Position numbers and translations under genes: made by a program. 64,000 bases of DNA from DATGZX01 sp035296965 (lineage in GTDB: Bacteria > Planctomycetota > Planctomycetia > Gemmatales > Gemmataceae). Every line of letters begins with the position of its first letter. The first letter of the stretch is position 1. This document shows positions 25,891 through 34,608 of the stretch, in pieces. The stretch is taken from NCBI GenBank assembly GCA_035296965.1, contig DATGZX010000415.1, forward strand, positions 1-64,000. The letters are read 5' to 3'. Under the pieces are notes generated by a model that was not told where the DNA came from, searched no databases, and saw nothing but the letters and a program-made list of their open reading frames with translations.

Positions 25891-26163
25891 GGGAAAGCCG
25901 GGGGACGCCTGCACATTTCGTAGCAGCGCATCCGACTCCCAGGAGGATAAGTCGATATGTCAGCGGCGGAGGCTCAGCATACCACGTGAACCAGAAACAA
26001 ACCCATTTCTTCTAAACCGGGTCCCTTGCTCCGGCGGCGCGTTCGGGGTACGTTCGCTTATGTAAGAGCTGGCCGGATCTGTATCTATTCCATTCAAGTC
26101 TACGATGTTCTCGTGCCGGGCAGCAGGCCGACCGGTAAGCGTCGGCCCCTGCAATGAGGAGAC

Positions 26164-26808
26164 ATGCCGGTGCCAAGACAGAACCGCGTGACGCCTGCCG
26201 GTGAGATCATCGCCGCCGCTGAGCGAGGTACGTTTATGGGCAACCGAGGCGTCCTCCATGACGAGCAAGGCAATATCAAGCGAGCATGGCAACTCAAACG
26301 CTGGCTTGTGTGCGTGCTGGAATTCAGAGGCCGAAAGCGGACCGTGATGACGCCTGGCCGCTACACCGAGCTGTTCTTCCTTGATGAAGCCACCGCCCTG
26401 GCAGCCGGGCACCGTCCATGTGCCGAATGCCGCCATAAAAGCTATGTCGCCTTCCGTGACGCCTGGAAGTCGGGAAATCCGGGGATCGCCGGTTCGCAGA
26501 GACCTAGTGCTGACGTCATCGACCAGCAGTTGCATCTTGATCGACTCACTCTGAACCGCTTGAAACGCTCGTTTATCGCGACGCTGCGTGAGTTGCCGAG
26601 TGGAGTGTTCGTGAAGCGAGAGGGCCAGGGTCGACAGGCCTTTTTACTATGGGGCGACTGCTTGCTCGCCTGGTCGCCAGGAGATTATCGGCAGCTCCTG
26701 CCGCGCCCGGGATACGAGAAAGTGTTGGTTCTAACCCCGAAATCCACCGTGTGTGCGATCCAGGCAGGCTATGTTCCGCAAGTGCATGTATCGGCAGGGC
26801 TGATGTGA
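26164..26808 (+). CDS. Uncharacterised protein with a CAEC motif, 214 aa
   Basis: I do not recognise a named family. The centre reads AAGHRPCAECRHKSYVAFRD, a Cys-pair-plus-aromatic pattern like the metal-binding knuckle of Ada-type DNA repair proteins, but the four-Cys set is not complete. The N-terminus (MPVPRQNRVTPAGEIIAAAE) and the segment MTPGRYTELFFLDEATALAA look conserved. No signal peptide or membrane segment. GAGGAGAC precedes ATG 26164. It stands alone, upstream of the sigma factor. Confidence 0.6.
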   Translation: MPVPRQNRVTPAGEIIAAAERGTFMGNRGVLHDEQGNIKRAWQLKRWLVCVLEFRGRKRTVMTPGRYTELFFLDEATALAAGHRPCAECRHKSYVAFRDAWKSGNPGIAGSQRPSADVIDQQLHLDRLTLNRLKRSFIATLRELPSGVFVKREGQGRQAFLLWGDCLLAWSPGDYRQLLPRPGYEKVLVLTPKSTVCAIQAGYVPQVHVSAGLM

Positions 26809-26978
26809 CTTGTCCAGAAGGATTGGGATCACACATGTCCGACCCGGCAGCAAATAGCCTGGCTGGATACTGCCGGGTTGGTACTCTGTTCGAATCTTAG
26901 CCCAATAGCGCGCCCAAACAGCATGCTCGGGAACTACTTTAGGAAGAAACGTTTTGGTCTCGGACGAGTTTTCGAACC

Positions 26979-28415
26979 ATGGCCAAGCAGTCGCTTAACG
27001 GTTTTGTCCAGCACCTTCGCAACGTGGCGTCGGTGCAGACCTATCGGCGATTGTCGGATCGCGAATTGCTGGAGCGATACGTCGAAGTCCGCGATGAGGC
27101 TGCCTTCACGGCCTTGCTCGAACGGCATGGCCCGATGGTGCTTGGCGTCTGTCGGCGGGCGTTGCCGAGTTTCCATGATGCGGAGGATGCCTGCCAGGCC
27201 AGTTTTCTGGTGTTAGCGCGCAAGGCGGCTTCGGTTCGGAAGAAAACGGCGTTAAGCAGTTGGTTGCACGGCGTAGCGTGCCGGTTGGCCACCAAGCTGA
27301 AACGAGACCACGCGCGACGAAGGAATCGCGAATGCCGGGTGGCGGCGCGGGCGTCCAGCGACCCGGCCGCGGAAGTCAGTTGGCGTGAAGCGCAGGCCAT
27401 CCTGGACGAAGAATTGCGACGGTTGCCCGATCGTTATCGCGCGCCGTTGATCCTCTGCTACCTCGAATGCCTGACGCGCGATGAAGCCGCCCAACGACTC
27501 GGCCTCTCAGCAGGAAACTTGCACGGCAAGCTTGAACGGGCTCGGCGTTTGCTGCGTGATCGTCTCACCCAACGAGGTCTGGCGCTTTCTGCAGTGATGT
27601 CCGCCGCCACGCTCGGCGAATGCGCTGCCCAGGCCGCACTGTCGCCCACATTCGTAGTTTCCTCAACCAAGGCGGCGATGCTGCTTGCCGCGGGGCAACC
27701 CCTCACCGAAAGCCTCGTCGCGACCGAAGTCATCGCCCTGACACAGAAGGTTCTGAAGAGCATGTTTCTAACCAAATTGAAACTCGGCACAGTTGCGGTG
27801 CTAAGTGGCGGTCTGTTCGTGGCTCTGATCGGCACTTCCATCACCTCGCTCTGTATCGCCCAGGATGCGCAGCAGAGGACGCCGATCCTAGATCGATCTC
27901 GAAACGCCTTCGGCCCGGACAAAGTCGAGAGCGACGCGGATTTCATTCGGCGCATCAGCAAGGATCTGCGTGGCACCGACCCTACGCCCGCGGAGGTTCA
28001 CTTCTTCGTCGCGAGTAAGGATGCTGGCAAACGCCAGACACTCATCGACCTGTTCATCCAGGAGCGACAGGCCAAGGTCAAGCCATTGGACACCGGGAAC
28101 GATGTATTGATCGACAACTTGATCGACTTCAAGTTAAGGATTAGCGGGCATGCAGGTTTGGTCAACATCGGGGACGCCCACCTGGAAACTTTTCCCTCCG
28201 CTGAGGAAGTCCTTCTGGCCCTGCCCGAAAAAACTCGAACCAAGAACTTCCGCGGCAATTGCCAATTGGTCAAGTACCAACTCGATGACGCGAAGTACTA
28301 TCCCCTCGTGGGGCGGGCCCGTCTGGAGCATGCCCATTTCAAGTGCACGGTGGTCACTGACGACGGAACTGAGGTTGTCTACGTCAACCACGCTCGTTTG
28401 ATCCGACAGAAATGA
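26979..28415 (+). CDS. ECF sigma factor fused to a membrane helix and DUF1549-like tail
   Basis: Residues 1-190 form a group 4 sigma factor: sigma-2 (LLERHGPMVLGVCRRAL, DAEDACQASFLVLARKA, SSWLHGVACRLATKLKRD) and sigma-4 (LRRLPDRYRAPLILCYLECL, TRDEAAQRLGLSAGNLHGKL). A single hydrophobic segment follows near 270-290 (LGTVAVLSGGLFVALIGTSI). The C-terminal part starts DADFIRRISKDLRGTDPTPA and resembles DUF1549, a domain of planctomycete exported cytochrome-like proteins. Such fusions are typical of Gemmata-like bacteria and are thought to tether signal sensing to transcription. No anti-sigma gene is adjacent. Confidence 0.88.
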   Translation: MAKQSLNGFVQHLRNVASVQTYRRLSDRELLERYVEVRDEAAFTALLERHGPMVLGVCRRALPSFHDAEDACQASFLVLARKAASVRKKTALSSWLHGVACRLATKLKRDHARRRNRECRVAARASSDPAAEVSWREAQAILDEELRRLPDRYRAPLILCYLECLTRDEAAQRLGLSAGNLHGKLERARRLLRDRLTQRGLALSAVMSAATLGECAAQAALSPTFVVSSTKAAMLLAAGQPLTESLVATEVIALTQKVLKSMFLTKLKLGTVAVLSGGLFVALIGTSITSLCIAQDAQQRTPILDRSRNAFGPDKVESDADFIRRISKDLRGTDPTPAEVHFFVASKDAGKRQTLIDLFIQERQAKVKPLDTGNDVLIDNLIDFKLRISGHAGLVNIGDAHLETFPSAEEVLLALPEKTRTKNFRGNCQLVKYQLDDAKYYPLVGRARLEHAHFKCTVVTDDGTEVVYVNHARLIRQK

Positions 28416-28499
28416 GCCGCACGAAAATGAAGTCTGAACCGTAGCCAAATGCTCGCAATGAAACGACCTCGTACGGCTCTCGCCAATCCAGCCAGGTCC

Positions 28500-29015
28500 C
28501 TACTGTGGAATCAGATACATGTAACAGGCGATCGCGAACGCGACGCCGATCAGACTCCAGCGAACCAGGGGGGGAAGACGCGTCTGGTTGGCAACGTCGT
28601 CCAACCGAGCGTTTCGGAGCGACCAATGCAGTCCCAATCCAAGTACCGTTGCGGAAATGAACAGTATGGCGTGAAGCGACTGAAACCAGCGCCGCTCGGG
28701 AATGATGTGAAGCCAGGTGAAACCTCCCGCCGTGTGCCCAAACACGATGGCGACGGCGGCGATCGTCGCCAAGACTTCCGGCAGCAGCACGATCCCCACG
28801 ACGATAATGCTCGCCCACATTGCTTCGCCGGCCGCCGCCGCCGCGGGGTGAACCTGGAACAGTTTGCGAATGAATGGCGAAGCTTCGTTTGTTTGGCTGT
28901 AATCGCCTGCCCAGTATTCCGCGGGTTGACCGTACATGGTCATGCCGACGTCGAATGAGAATGCCAGCAGGCAAGGGAGACCCAGGCCCAACAAACGCCG
29001 TTTCCATTGCCGCAT
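28500..29015 (-). CDS. Small membrane protein, paralogue of the adjacent gene
   Basis: A 171-residue integral membrane protein with four or five hydrophobic segments. Landmarks are LGLGLPCLLAFSFDVGMTMY, the central FGHTAGGFTWLH and a C-terminal LPPLVRWSLIGVAFAIACY. It shares layout and several motifs with the next gene (29043-29528): R.LG.G.P..LAF..D, the VFGH..G segment and LP..RW.LI, so the two are tandem duplicates. Function unknown. Confidence 0.72.
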   Translation of the reverse strand: MRQWKRRLLGLGLPCLLAFSFDVGMTMYGQPAEYWAGDYSQTNEASPFIRKLFQVHPAAAAAGEAMWASIIVVGIVLLPEVLATIAAVAIVFGHTAGGFTWLHIIPERRWFQSLHAILFISATVLGLGLHWSLRNARLDDVANQTRLPPLVRWSLIGVAFAIACYMYLIPQ

Positions 29016-29042
29016 CTGTCGACCCTCCCGCGTTTGGCTGCG

Positions 29043-29528
29043 TTAGGGATGCCAGATCGTGCACAAGGCTACCACCGACAAAAAGGCGATCAGCCCCCAA
29101 CGCAGCCACGCTGGTAACCGCCTTCTGGGGGCCGACTGCTCGACCACTGACGCAGCCCGCGCCGACCATGTTAGCCCCGTTCCCAACGCTACCGCTGCAA
29201 CTAGAAAAAGTCCGTTGGCGGCTTGATACCACAGGCTACCAAGGAAGACGGTGAGCTGGAGATAGGCGCCGACGACATGGCCGAATACGACGGCGATCGT
29301 CAGAATCACCGCCAGCAATTCGGGCGTCAGAAGAAGAAGCCCGACGATGGCCCCCGCCCAGGCCACATAGCCCAAGATGTCAGCCTGGGGATGAAGGCGA
29401 GCCAGCGCGCGAAAGAGAAGACCGTCCACAATTGTCGTCTGGCTGTATGTCGACAGGGCCGTATCCGGCAAGAACGCTAGGGCGAATGGAATGCCCATTC
29501 CGACTAGTCGGCGTTTGGAGTCGCTCAT
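29043..29528 (-). CDS. Small membrane protein, paralogue of the adjacent gene
   Basis: A 161-residue membrane protein with the same order of segments as its neighbour: RRLVGMGIPFALAFLPDTAL, VVFGHVVGAYLQL and LPAWLRWGLIAFL. The genes are 27 bases apart and co-directional, transcribed with this one first. No enzymatic motif is seen. They lie on the opposite strand to the sigma factor gene, converging with it. Confidence 0.7.
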   Translation of the reverse strand: MSDSKRRLVGMGIPFALAFLPDTALSTYSQTTIVDGLLFRALARLHPQADILGYVAWAGAIVGLLLLTPELLAVILTIAVVFGHVVGAYLQLTVFLGSLWYQAANGLFLVAAVALGTGLTWSARAASVVEQSAPRRRLPAWLRWGLIAFLSVVALCTIWHP

Positions 29529-29941
29529 CCGCGACCTCGCATGTCGATTAAGACGCCAGCGGTCACTGGCTCAAGTGGTCGAAGCTCTGGCGCCCATTCT
29601 ATTCCAAAATCGATCCGGCGAATGCTTGATGCTTCAGGGGCCGGGTAAAAGAGCGCTAATGCGCGCTCCGCCCCTAGCACTTCGCCTTGCATTTTTCGGC
29701 GCGCCGATCTAGGTTACGCTCCGCATGTGGAGAAATACCCCGTCAGGGACGGCGGTGGTATCGGGGAGGCCGACCCATGCCTGCGCCTCCCCACTTCCAG
29801 CAATCGGACCAAGGAGGAGTCCCCGCGCGACTTCTACGCCTATCGTCTGCCGCTTTTCAATCCTTCCACTGGTCCCCCCGATGGCACCGTGCACCAACGG
29901 TGAAATGACCCTTTCGTCAACTCGTTTGCAAGGATGCATCT
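29529..29941. other. Intergenic region before the metallopeptidase
   Basis: Divergent spacer of about 410 bases. Frames that cross it belong to other reading frames of the metallopeptidase gene. AAGGA at about 29929 serves the downstream gene. No repeat or RNA recognised. Confidence 0.5.
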
Positions 29942-31567
29942 ATGGCTGTGGATGGCCTGCTCGCGTTTTTGTTGGCCGGCGCGGTTGCGAGCGCCGGCCC
30001 CTCCGGCCCGGGCTCCCCCGCCGCAACTCCCGATCGCGAAAGCATGCTTGCCACGACCCTGGCCGTGCAAAACGCTCTGCGCGAGGGCCGGGATTTCATG
30101 CTCCACGGCGAATTCCGAGCGGCCGTCAACGCGCTCGAAGGACAGCTCGCCTATATCAACGGCAACCAGGTTTACCTGAGGCTCCTGGCCGACGCTTACC
30201 GTGGCTGCGTCAAGGATTTGCGTCTCAGCAAGCAAAATGAGGAGGCGCAGAAGTACCTGCGGCGCCTGCTCATCCTCGATCGCGGTGCCATTCTCGACAC
30301 GGCACTCAACGGCGGCAGTGGGCCAACTGCGGCACCAACCAACCCGGTCGCGGCATCAGCGACTCCAGCTGCTGCCCAACCCACCTCTCCTGCCCCGGCC
30401 AAGCTGACCGCGACGGTGCGTGCCAAGAGTGCAGAAGATTCCCTCGATGCATCCGCTGCGGGGGACAGGCGGAAGGACCTACCCCGTGCCTTGCTCGAGC
30501 GGGCCGACCAGGAATTCGACAACCACCGCTACTTCGAAGCGCGGTCCCTATACGAACAGGTGAGCCAGGCCGACAAGTCGGCCGCCGACCTTTGCCGCGA
30601 ACGCTGGGCGTACTGCAAGCTCTACTTCGTGGTGGACCAGATGAACAACTCCACGCCGGAGGTCACCGCCTGGGCCGACCTGGAACGAGAAGTGCGTCAG
30701 GCGCTCGACCTGGCGCCTCGGCTCTTGTATGGCAAGCAGCTCCTGGAGGAAATCGAGAAGCGGCGCAATAACGGGAAAGCAGCGGATGTGAGTAAGCCTG
30801 CGGCGGCCGTCGCCGTGCGCCACAGCCCTGCCAACGACGGCTGGGCACTGGTCGAGAGTGCCAATTTTCGCATTTTTCATAACCAGTCTCCCGAACTTGC
30901 CGAGCGCGCGGCGGCCGTGGCGGAAAAGACGCGGGCCGCCATGCAGCAGAAATGGTTTGGCGGCGCCGGCGATGCCTGGAGCCCGAAATGCGACATTTAC
31001 TTGTTCGCCACGGGCGATGACTATAGCAAGGCTACGGGCGCCCACAACTCGCCCGGACATTCGACCATTCGCATGGAGAATGGCAGGCTCGTCGTCAGCC
31101 GCATCGACTTGCACTGCGACGACCGCAACATGCTCACCGCCGTCCTGCCTCATGAGGCAACGCATGTAGTGATGGCCGGGGAATTCGGCGAACGGCTCGT
31201 GCCGCGCTGGGCCGATGAGGGCATGGCGGTGCTGACCGAGCCGCGCGAGAAGGTCGATCGTTACCTGAATAACCTGCCGCGCTGCCGCCAGGAAAATCGG
31301 CTCTTTCGTCTGCAGGACCTGATGCAGCTCGATGATTACCCGCGGAACGCTAGCTATGTCGGCTCGTTCTATTCCCAGAGCGTATCGGTGGTCGATTTCC
31401 TGTCCCACCAGCAGGGGGGACCGCAAGAATTCACGCGCTTCCTGCACGACGGCCTACGCTACGGCTACGACAAGGCATTGGAACGCCACTACGGCCTGCA
31501 CGGCTTCAGTGAGCTGGAGCAGCGCTGGAACCAGTATGCCTTCCAAACCGGAATCGCCTCTCGCTGA
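29942..31567 (+). CDS. Exported metallopeptidase-like protein (HExxH) with helical repeat N-terminus
   Basis: A 541-residue protein with a weak signal peptide (GLLAFLLAGAVASA). Residues 25-290 are helical and TPR-like with an Ala/Pro-rich linker near 115-160. The C-terminal half holds the gluzincin-type site: AVLPHEATHVVMAGEFG (HEATH) and the downstream glutamate region PRWADEGMAVLTEP, then a helical cap (SFYSQSVSVVDFLSHQQGG). This is the layout of DUF1570/peptidase-MA-like proteins frequent in planctomycetes. The substrate is unknown. A strong hairpin follows at 31617-31728. Confidence 0.82.
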   Translation: MAVDGLLAFLLAGAVASAGPSGPGSPAATPDRESMLATTLAVQNALREGRDFMLHGEFRAAVNALEGQLAYINGNQVYLRLLADAYRGCVKDLRLSKQNEEAQKYLRRLLILDRGAILDTALNGGSGPTAAPTNPVAASATPAAAQPTSPAPAKLTATVRAKSAEDSLDASAAGDRRKDLPRALLERADQEFDNHRYFEARSLYEQVSQADKSAADLCRERWAYCKLYFVVDQMNNSTPEVTAWADLEREVRQALDLAPRLLYGKQLLEEIEKRRNNGKAADVSKPAAAVAVRHSPANDGWALVESANFRIFHNQSPELAERAAAVAEKTRAAMQQKWFGGAGDAWSPKCDIYLFATGDDYSKATGAHNSPGHSTIRMENGRLVVSRIDLHCDDRNMLTAVLPHEATHVVMAGEFGERLVPRWADEGMAVLTEPREKVDRYLNNLPRCRQENRLFRLQDLMQLDDYPRNASYVGSFYSQSVSVVDFLSHQQGGPQEFTRFLHDGLRYGYDKALERHYGLHGFSELEQRWNQYAFQTGIASR

Positions 31568-31616
31568 TGAATCGTCAACGGATTCCGTTCTAAGAATTGA
31601 TTAGTGGACGCACTCG

Positions 31617-31728
31617 CTCCCCTCGCCCGGTACTCCGGGAGAGGGTTGGGGGTGAGGGTTTGGCTTCGGGGGATACTGACGCACTGCCCTCACCCCTGCC
31701 CCTCTCCCGGAGTACCGGGCGAGGGGAG
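31617..31728. repeat. Long inverted repeat between convergent genes
   Basis: Left arm 31617-31658 and right arm 31687-31728 (42 nt each) are near-perfect reverse complements, containing CTCGCCCGGTACTCCGGGAG and its complement. It lies between the convergent metallopeptidase and DinB-like genes and could terminate both. The arms are of a kind (CCCTCACCCC...CTCTCCCGG) common as dispersed repeats in many genomes. Confidence 0.85.
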
Positions 31729-31754
31729 AAGAAGATCGGCAATCCAGCTGGCCG

Positions 31755-32228
31755 TTAGGCCAGGCCCATAGCTCGCTTTTTCTCCAGGATGAATTGCACG
31801 TGATGGGGAACATGATCCGACTCGATGCGGAGCATTTGCTCGAGCGTCAACAGTCCCATTTCACTGTGGACGCCGTCGCGACTCCAGGCTTCGGCGGGCA
31901 GTCCGCGTAGAATGCGGGCCATCTGGCGGCGCATTTGCGCGAAAAGCTCCAATTCCTCTTCCACATCCTGTTCCTGATAAGCCAGGGCCGCAGGGAAGCG
32001 ACACTCGTCGTAACCAATGTAAAACGGGCGCTTCTCAGCAATCACACGCTTCATGCGATGGGCCCAGGCTTGCTCGGAATCGGACAGATGACAGACCACT
32101 TCCTGCGTACTCCACTTTCCAGGCACCGGACGCTTGAGGAACTGCTCGCGGCTCAGCCCGTTCACGGCGTGGCGAAGCGTCTGCACTCCGGCCAGGTATG
32201 CATCCACCAGCTGCTGTTGTGAAGACAT
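31755..32228 (-). CDS. DinB-family protein
   Basis: A 157-residue four-helix-bundle protein. The metal-binding His positions of the DinB/YfiT group are visible in VVCHLSDSEQAWAHRMKRV and near the C-terminus in ESDHVPHHVQFI. Members include bacillithiol and mycothiol S-transferases and many of unknown role. ATG 32228 is chosen because the additional 14 residues of the longer frame are not family-like. It is downstream of lptB on the same strand. Confidence 0.85.
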   Translation of the reverse strand: MSSQQQLVDAYLAGVQTLRHAVNGLSREQFLKRPVPGKWSTQEVVCHLSDSEQAWAHRMKRVIAEKRPFYIGYDECRFPAALAYQEQDVEEELELFAQMRRQMARILRGLPAEAWSRDGVHSEMGLLTLEQMLRIESDHVPHHVQFILEKKRAMGLA

Positions 32229-32357
32229 GGTGCTGACTCCAGAAGGGGTTTGGATCCAATCCCAGGGCACACACAGTCATTGATACAAAGAGAGAGAGCG
32301 GAGCGACACAGGTTCGCGCTCTCCGCGTTCTCTTTGGTCCGCCGGCCGTCGAGCTGG

Positions 32358-33443
32358 CTATCCTGCTCTCCGGTCGAGGTTGTCGCGAAGGTGCTGGAGC
32401 TGCTCGCGGCGGAGCGCCTCCGGTGCGTAGGGATCGAAGCTGGGGTTGTTCTGCAAAATGTGCTGCAGCACCGCGAACGCCCGGCGGCGCATTTCGACGT
32501 CGCGGCGCTCCAGGGCTTCGAGCAGGGCAGGCAAAATGGCCTGGCCATGCTGTACAAGGGCGGCGGAGGCGGCTTCGTGGTCGTCGCTGCGCAGGTTTTC
32601 GATCAGGCGGTGGATGCTCTCCATCTGAAGGACATCGCGCGCGGAAATGTCGCGTACGACTGGCAGCGAAGGGGCCCTGGACGGACCGCCGAAGCCGTCG
32701 TCTTCGAACGTCGTCCCCAGGTATTCGTCGATCGCGATCGGGTCGTTGATCAGTTCTTGCGGTTTGCCGTGCGTGCGTACCTGACCGTCCTTGATGAGAT
32801 AGCTGCGGTCGGTAATCTTGAGAGTTTCGCGCACGTTGTGATCGGTGAGTAAGATCGCGATTCCCTGGCTGCGGAGATCGCGGACGATCTGCTGGATGTC
32901 GGTAATCGTCTTGGGGTCGATGCCCGTGAACGGCTCGTCCAGAAGGATGAGCAGCGGCTCGCAGACGAGGCAACGGGCAATCTCCAGCCGGCGTTTCTCC
33001 CCGCCGGAGAGCCTGGCGGCGTTGTTCTTGCGCACGCGGTTCAGGCCAAATTGATCGAGGATTTTGTCCGTGCGCTCCCAGCGCTCGCTGTGCCTCAGCG
33101 ACCGGCCCAGGCTGCGGCAGACCGGCATGGCCTCCAGGATCGCGAGGATATTCTTCTCGACTGTCAGTTTGCGAAAAACGCTCGTTTCCTGGGAGAGATA
33201 GCCCATGCCGAGACGAGCCCGGCGATACATGGGCAGCAGCGTCACGTCTCGCCCGTCGAACGTGACCTGGCCTCCCTGCGGCGTGATCTGGCCTGTTGTC
33301 ATGCGAAAGCTGGTTGTCTTGCCGGCCCCGTTGGGCCCGAGCAGGCCGACCACCTCGCCGGCGGAGACGTCGAAATTGACGCCGTCCACAACCTTGCGGC
33401 GGCCGTACCACTTGGCCAACCCGCGAACTTCCAAAATGGGCAT
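32358..33443 (-). CDS. lptB: LptB-type ABC ATPase with HEAT-like C-terminal extension
   Basis: ATPase of the lipopolysaccharide transport complex that drives LPS extraction from the inner membrane with LptFGC. Walker A GPNGAGKTT, signature LSGGEKRR, Walker B LILLDEPFTGIDP and the H-loop LLTDHN are all present. The ATPase ends near residue 240; a further 120 residues contain HEAT-like helices (HEAASAALVQHGQAILPALL, MRRRAFAVLQHILQNN). Standard LptB ends at about 240 residues. ATG 33443 with AGGAG upstream is preferred over GTG 33452. No lptA/lptC gene adjoins it. The gene symbol rests on ATPase sequence only. Confidence 0.82.
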   Translation of the reverse strand: MPILEVRGLAKWYGRRKVVDGVNFDVSAGEVVGLLGPNGAGKTTSFRMTTGQITPQGGQVTFDGRDVTLLPMYRRARLGMGYLSQETSVFRKLTVEKNILAILEAMPVCRSLGRSLRHSERWERTDKILDQFGLNRVRKNNAARLSGGEKRRLEIARCLVCEPLLILLDEPFTGIDPKTITDIQQIVRDLRSQGIAILLTDHNVRETLKITDRSYLIKDGQVRTHGKPQELINDPIAIDEYLGTTFEDDGFGGPSRAPSLPVVRDISARDVLQMESIHRLIENLRSDDHEAASAALVQHGQAILPALLEALERRDVEMRRRAFAVLQHILQNNPSFDPYAPEALRREQLQHLRDNLDRRAG

Positions 33444-33615
33444 TCTCGGCACTCCTGACCCGGCCCATGGCGCAGCATCTCCCGCAACAAGGGCATATAC
33501 CCCACATCGCCTGCGGAGAGCAAGGTCAGTCCGGTGTACCGTGCACGGTTCGAATTTGGGAGTTGGTTCTACAGTTCTGCTGTCACCCGGCCCCTGACGG
33601 GGCTCGACTCGCCAA

Positions 33616-34560
33616 CTAATTCATTGCCGTCAGTAACTCGCGGAGATGAACTTCGACAGATTCGGCAAGCGCATGGAGATCGTAGCCTCCTTCGAGGCAA
33701 CTCACCAATCGACCATGCGCATGCGTCCTGGCTACATCGAGCACTTGCCGGGAAAGTGCGACGAAGTCCTCGGTTTCCAGCCCGAGCGAGCCGATCGGGT
33801 CGCGGGCATGAGCGTCGAACCCGGCACTCACAAGGACCAGCTCCGGTTTGATCTTGTCGGCAGCTTTTTCAAGCACGTTCGTAAAGTGAGCTTGATACTC
33901 CTTGCGTGAGGTGCCGTAGCGGATGGGAGCATTCCAGGTATGGCCCAGGCCGCGGCCGCGGCCGGTTTCGTCCACAGCGCCGGTACCCGGATAGAAGCCA
34001 TTCCCATAACGGTGGATGCTGAAAAACATCACCGTAGGATCTTCGTAGAAAATATCCTGCGTGCCGTTTCCGTGATGCACGTCCCAATCGACGATGAGGA
34101 TCCGTGTCAGGTCGTGCGCCTTGTGCGCGTGGCGTGCTGCGAGAGCAATGTTGTTGAACAGGCAGAAGCCCATGCTCGTCGACTGCGTCGCATGATGACC
34201 GGGAGGGCGGACGAGGCAGAGGGCATTCCGATCGTTGCCTTTCACGACAGCATCGACGGCGGCCACGCAGGCGCCCGCCGCCGCAAGGGCGACCTTGAAC
34301 GACTCGGCACTGACCACGGTGTCGGAATCGAGATGGCCCCCGCCATGCGCCGCCACCTGCTTGGCCCGCACAATCTGCGCGGGTGCATGGACCTGGGCTA
34401 CGGTATCCTCCGTCAGCGGCCGAAACGTGCCGGCCACGCAATCCTTGACAAGGTCGGCCTTCTCCAGCCGGGAGAGGATGGAACGCAGGCGCGCGGGCTT
34501 CTCGGGATGGGCGCCGGTTTCGTGCCTGAGAAACAGTGCATCTTGATAAAGCAGTGTCAT
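33616..34560 (-). CDS. Histone-deacetylase-family hydrolase
   Basis: A 314-residue zinc-dependent deacetylase of the HDAC/acetoin-utilisation/acetylpolyamine-amidohydrolase class. Visible active-site elements: the His pair in RPPGHHAT, metal ligands in DWDVHHGNGT, the Asp in VSAGFDAHARDP, and the Tyr in LEGGYD. It removes acetyl groups from protein lysine or small amines. It is the last gene of a minus-strand set with 48 bases after nnrE. ATG 34560 is used; the longer frame lacks support. Confidence 0.9.
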   Translation of the reverse strand: MTLLYQDALFLRHETGAHPEKPARLRSILSRLEKADLVKDCVAGTFRPLTEDTVAQVHAPAQIVRAKQVAAHGGGHLDSDTVVSAESFKVALAAAGACVAAVDAVVKGNDRNALCLVRPPGHHATQSTSMGFCLFNNIALAARHAHKAHDLTRILIVDWDVHHGNGTQDIFYEDPTVMFFSIHRYGNGFYPGTGAVDETGRGRGLGHTWNAPIRYGTSRKEYQAHFTNVLEKAADKIKPELVLVSAGFDAHARDPIGSLGLETEDFVALSRQVLDVARTHAHGRLVSCLEGGYDLHALAESVEVHLRELLTAMN

Positions 34561-34608
34561 GGCGGCATACACCCGGGATCGGAAATTGCCCTGACAACGC
34601 AACGACAG

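Larger units (their letters stand above)
25244..26163. other. Long intergenic region upstream of the Tad unit
   Basis: About 920 bases hold the presumed promoter of the Tad unit (not pinpointed), a transposase remnant at 25611-25740 and direct-repeat copy B at 25740-25890. The rest, including minus-strand frames near 25960-26535, has no credible gene. Confidence 0.55.

Noticed and set aside
32035..33507. Minus-strand 490-residue open frame
   Set aside because: Alternative frame of the LptB and DinB genes on the same strand; it reads Arg/Ser/Pro-rich sequence without domains.
33536..33560. tRNA-like GGTTCGAAT near 33545
   Set aside because: No acceptor or anticodon stem can be drawn around it; no tRNA found anywhere in the window.
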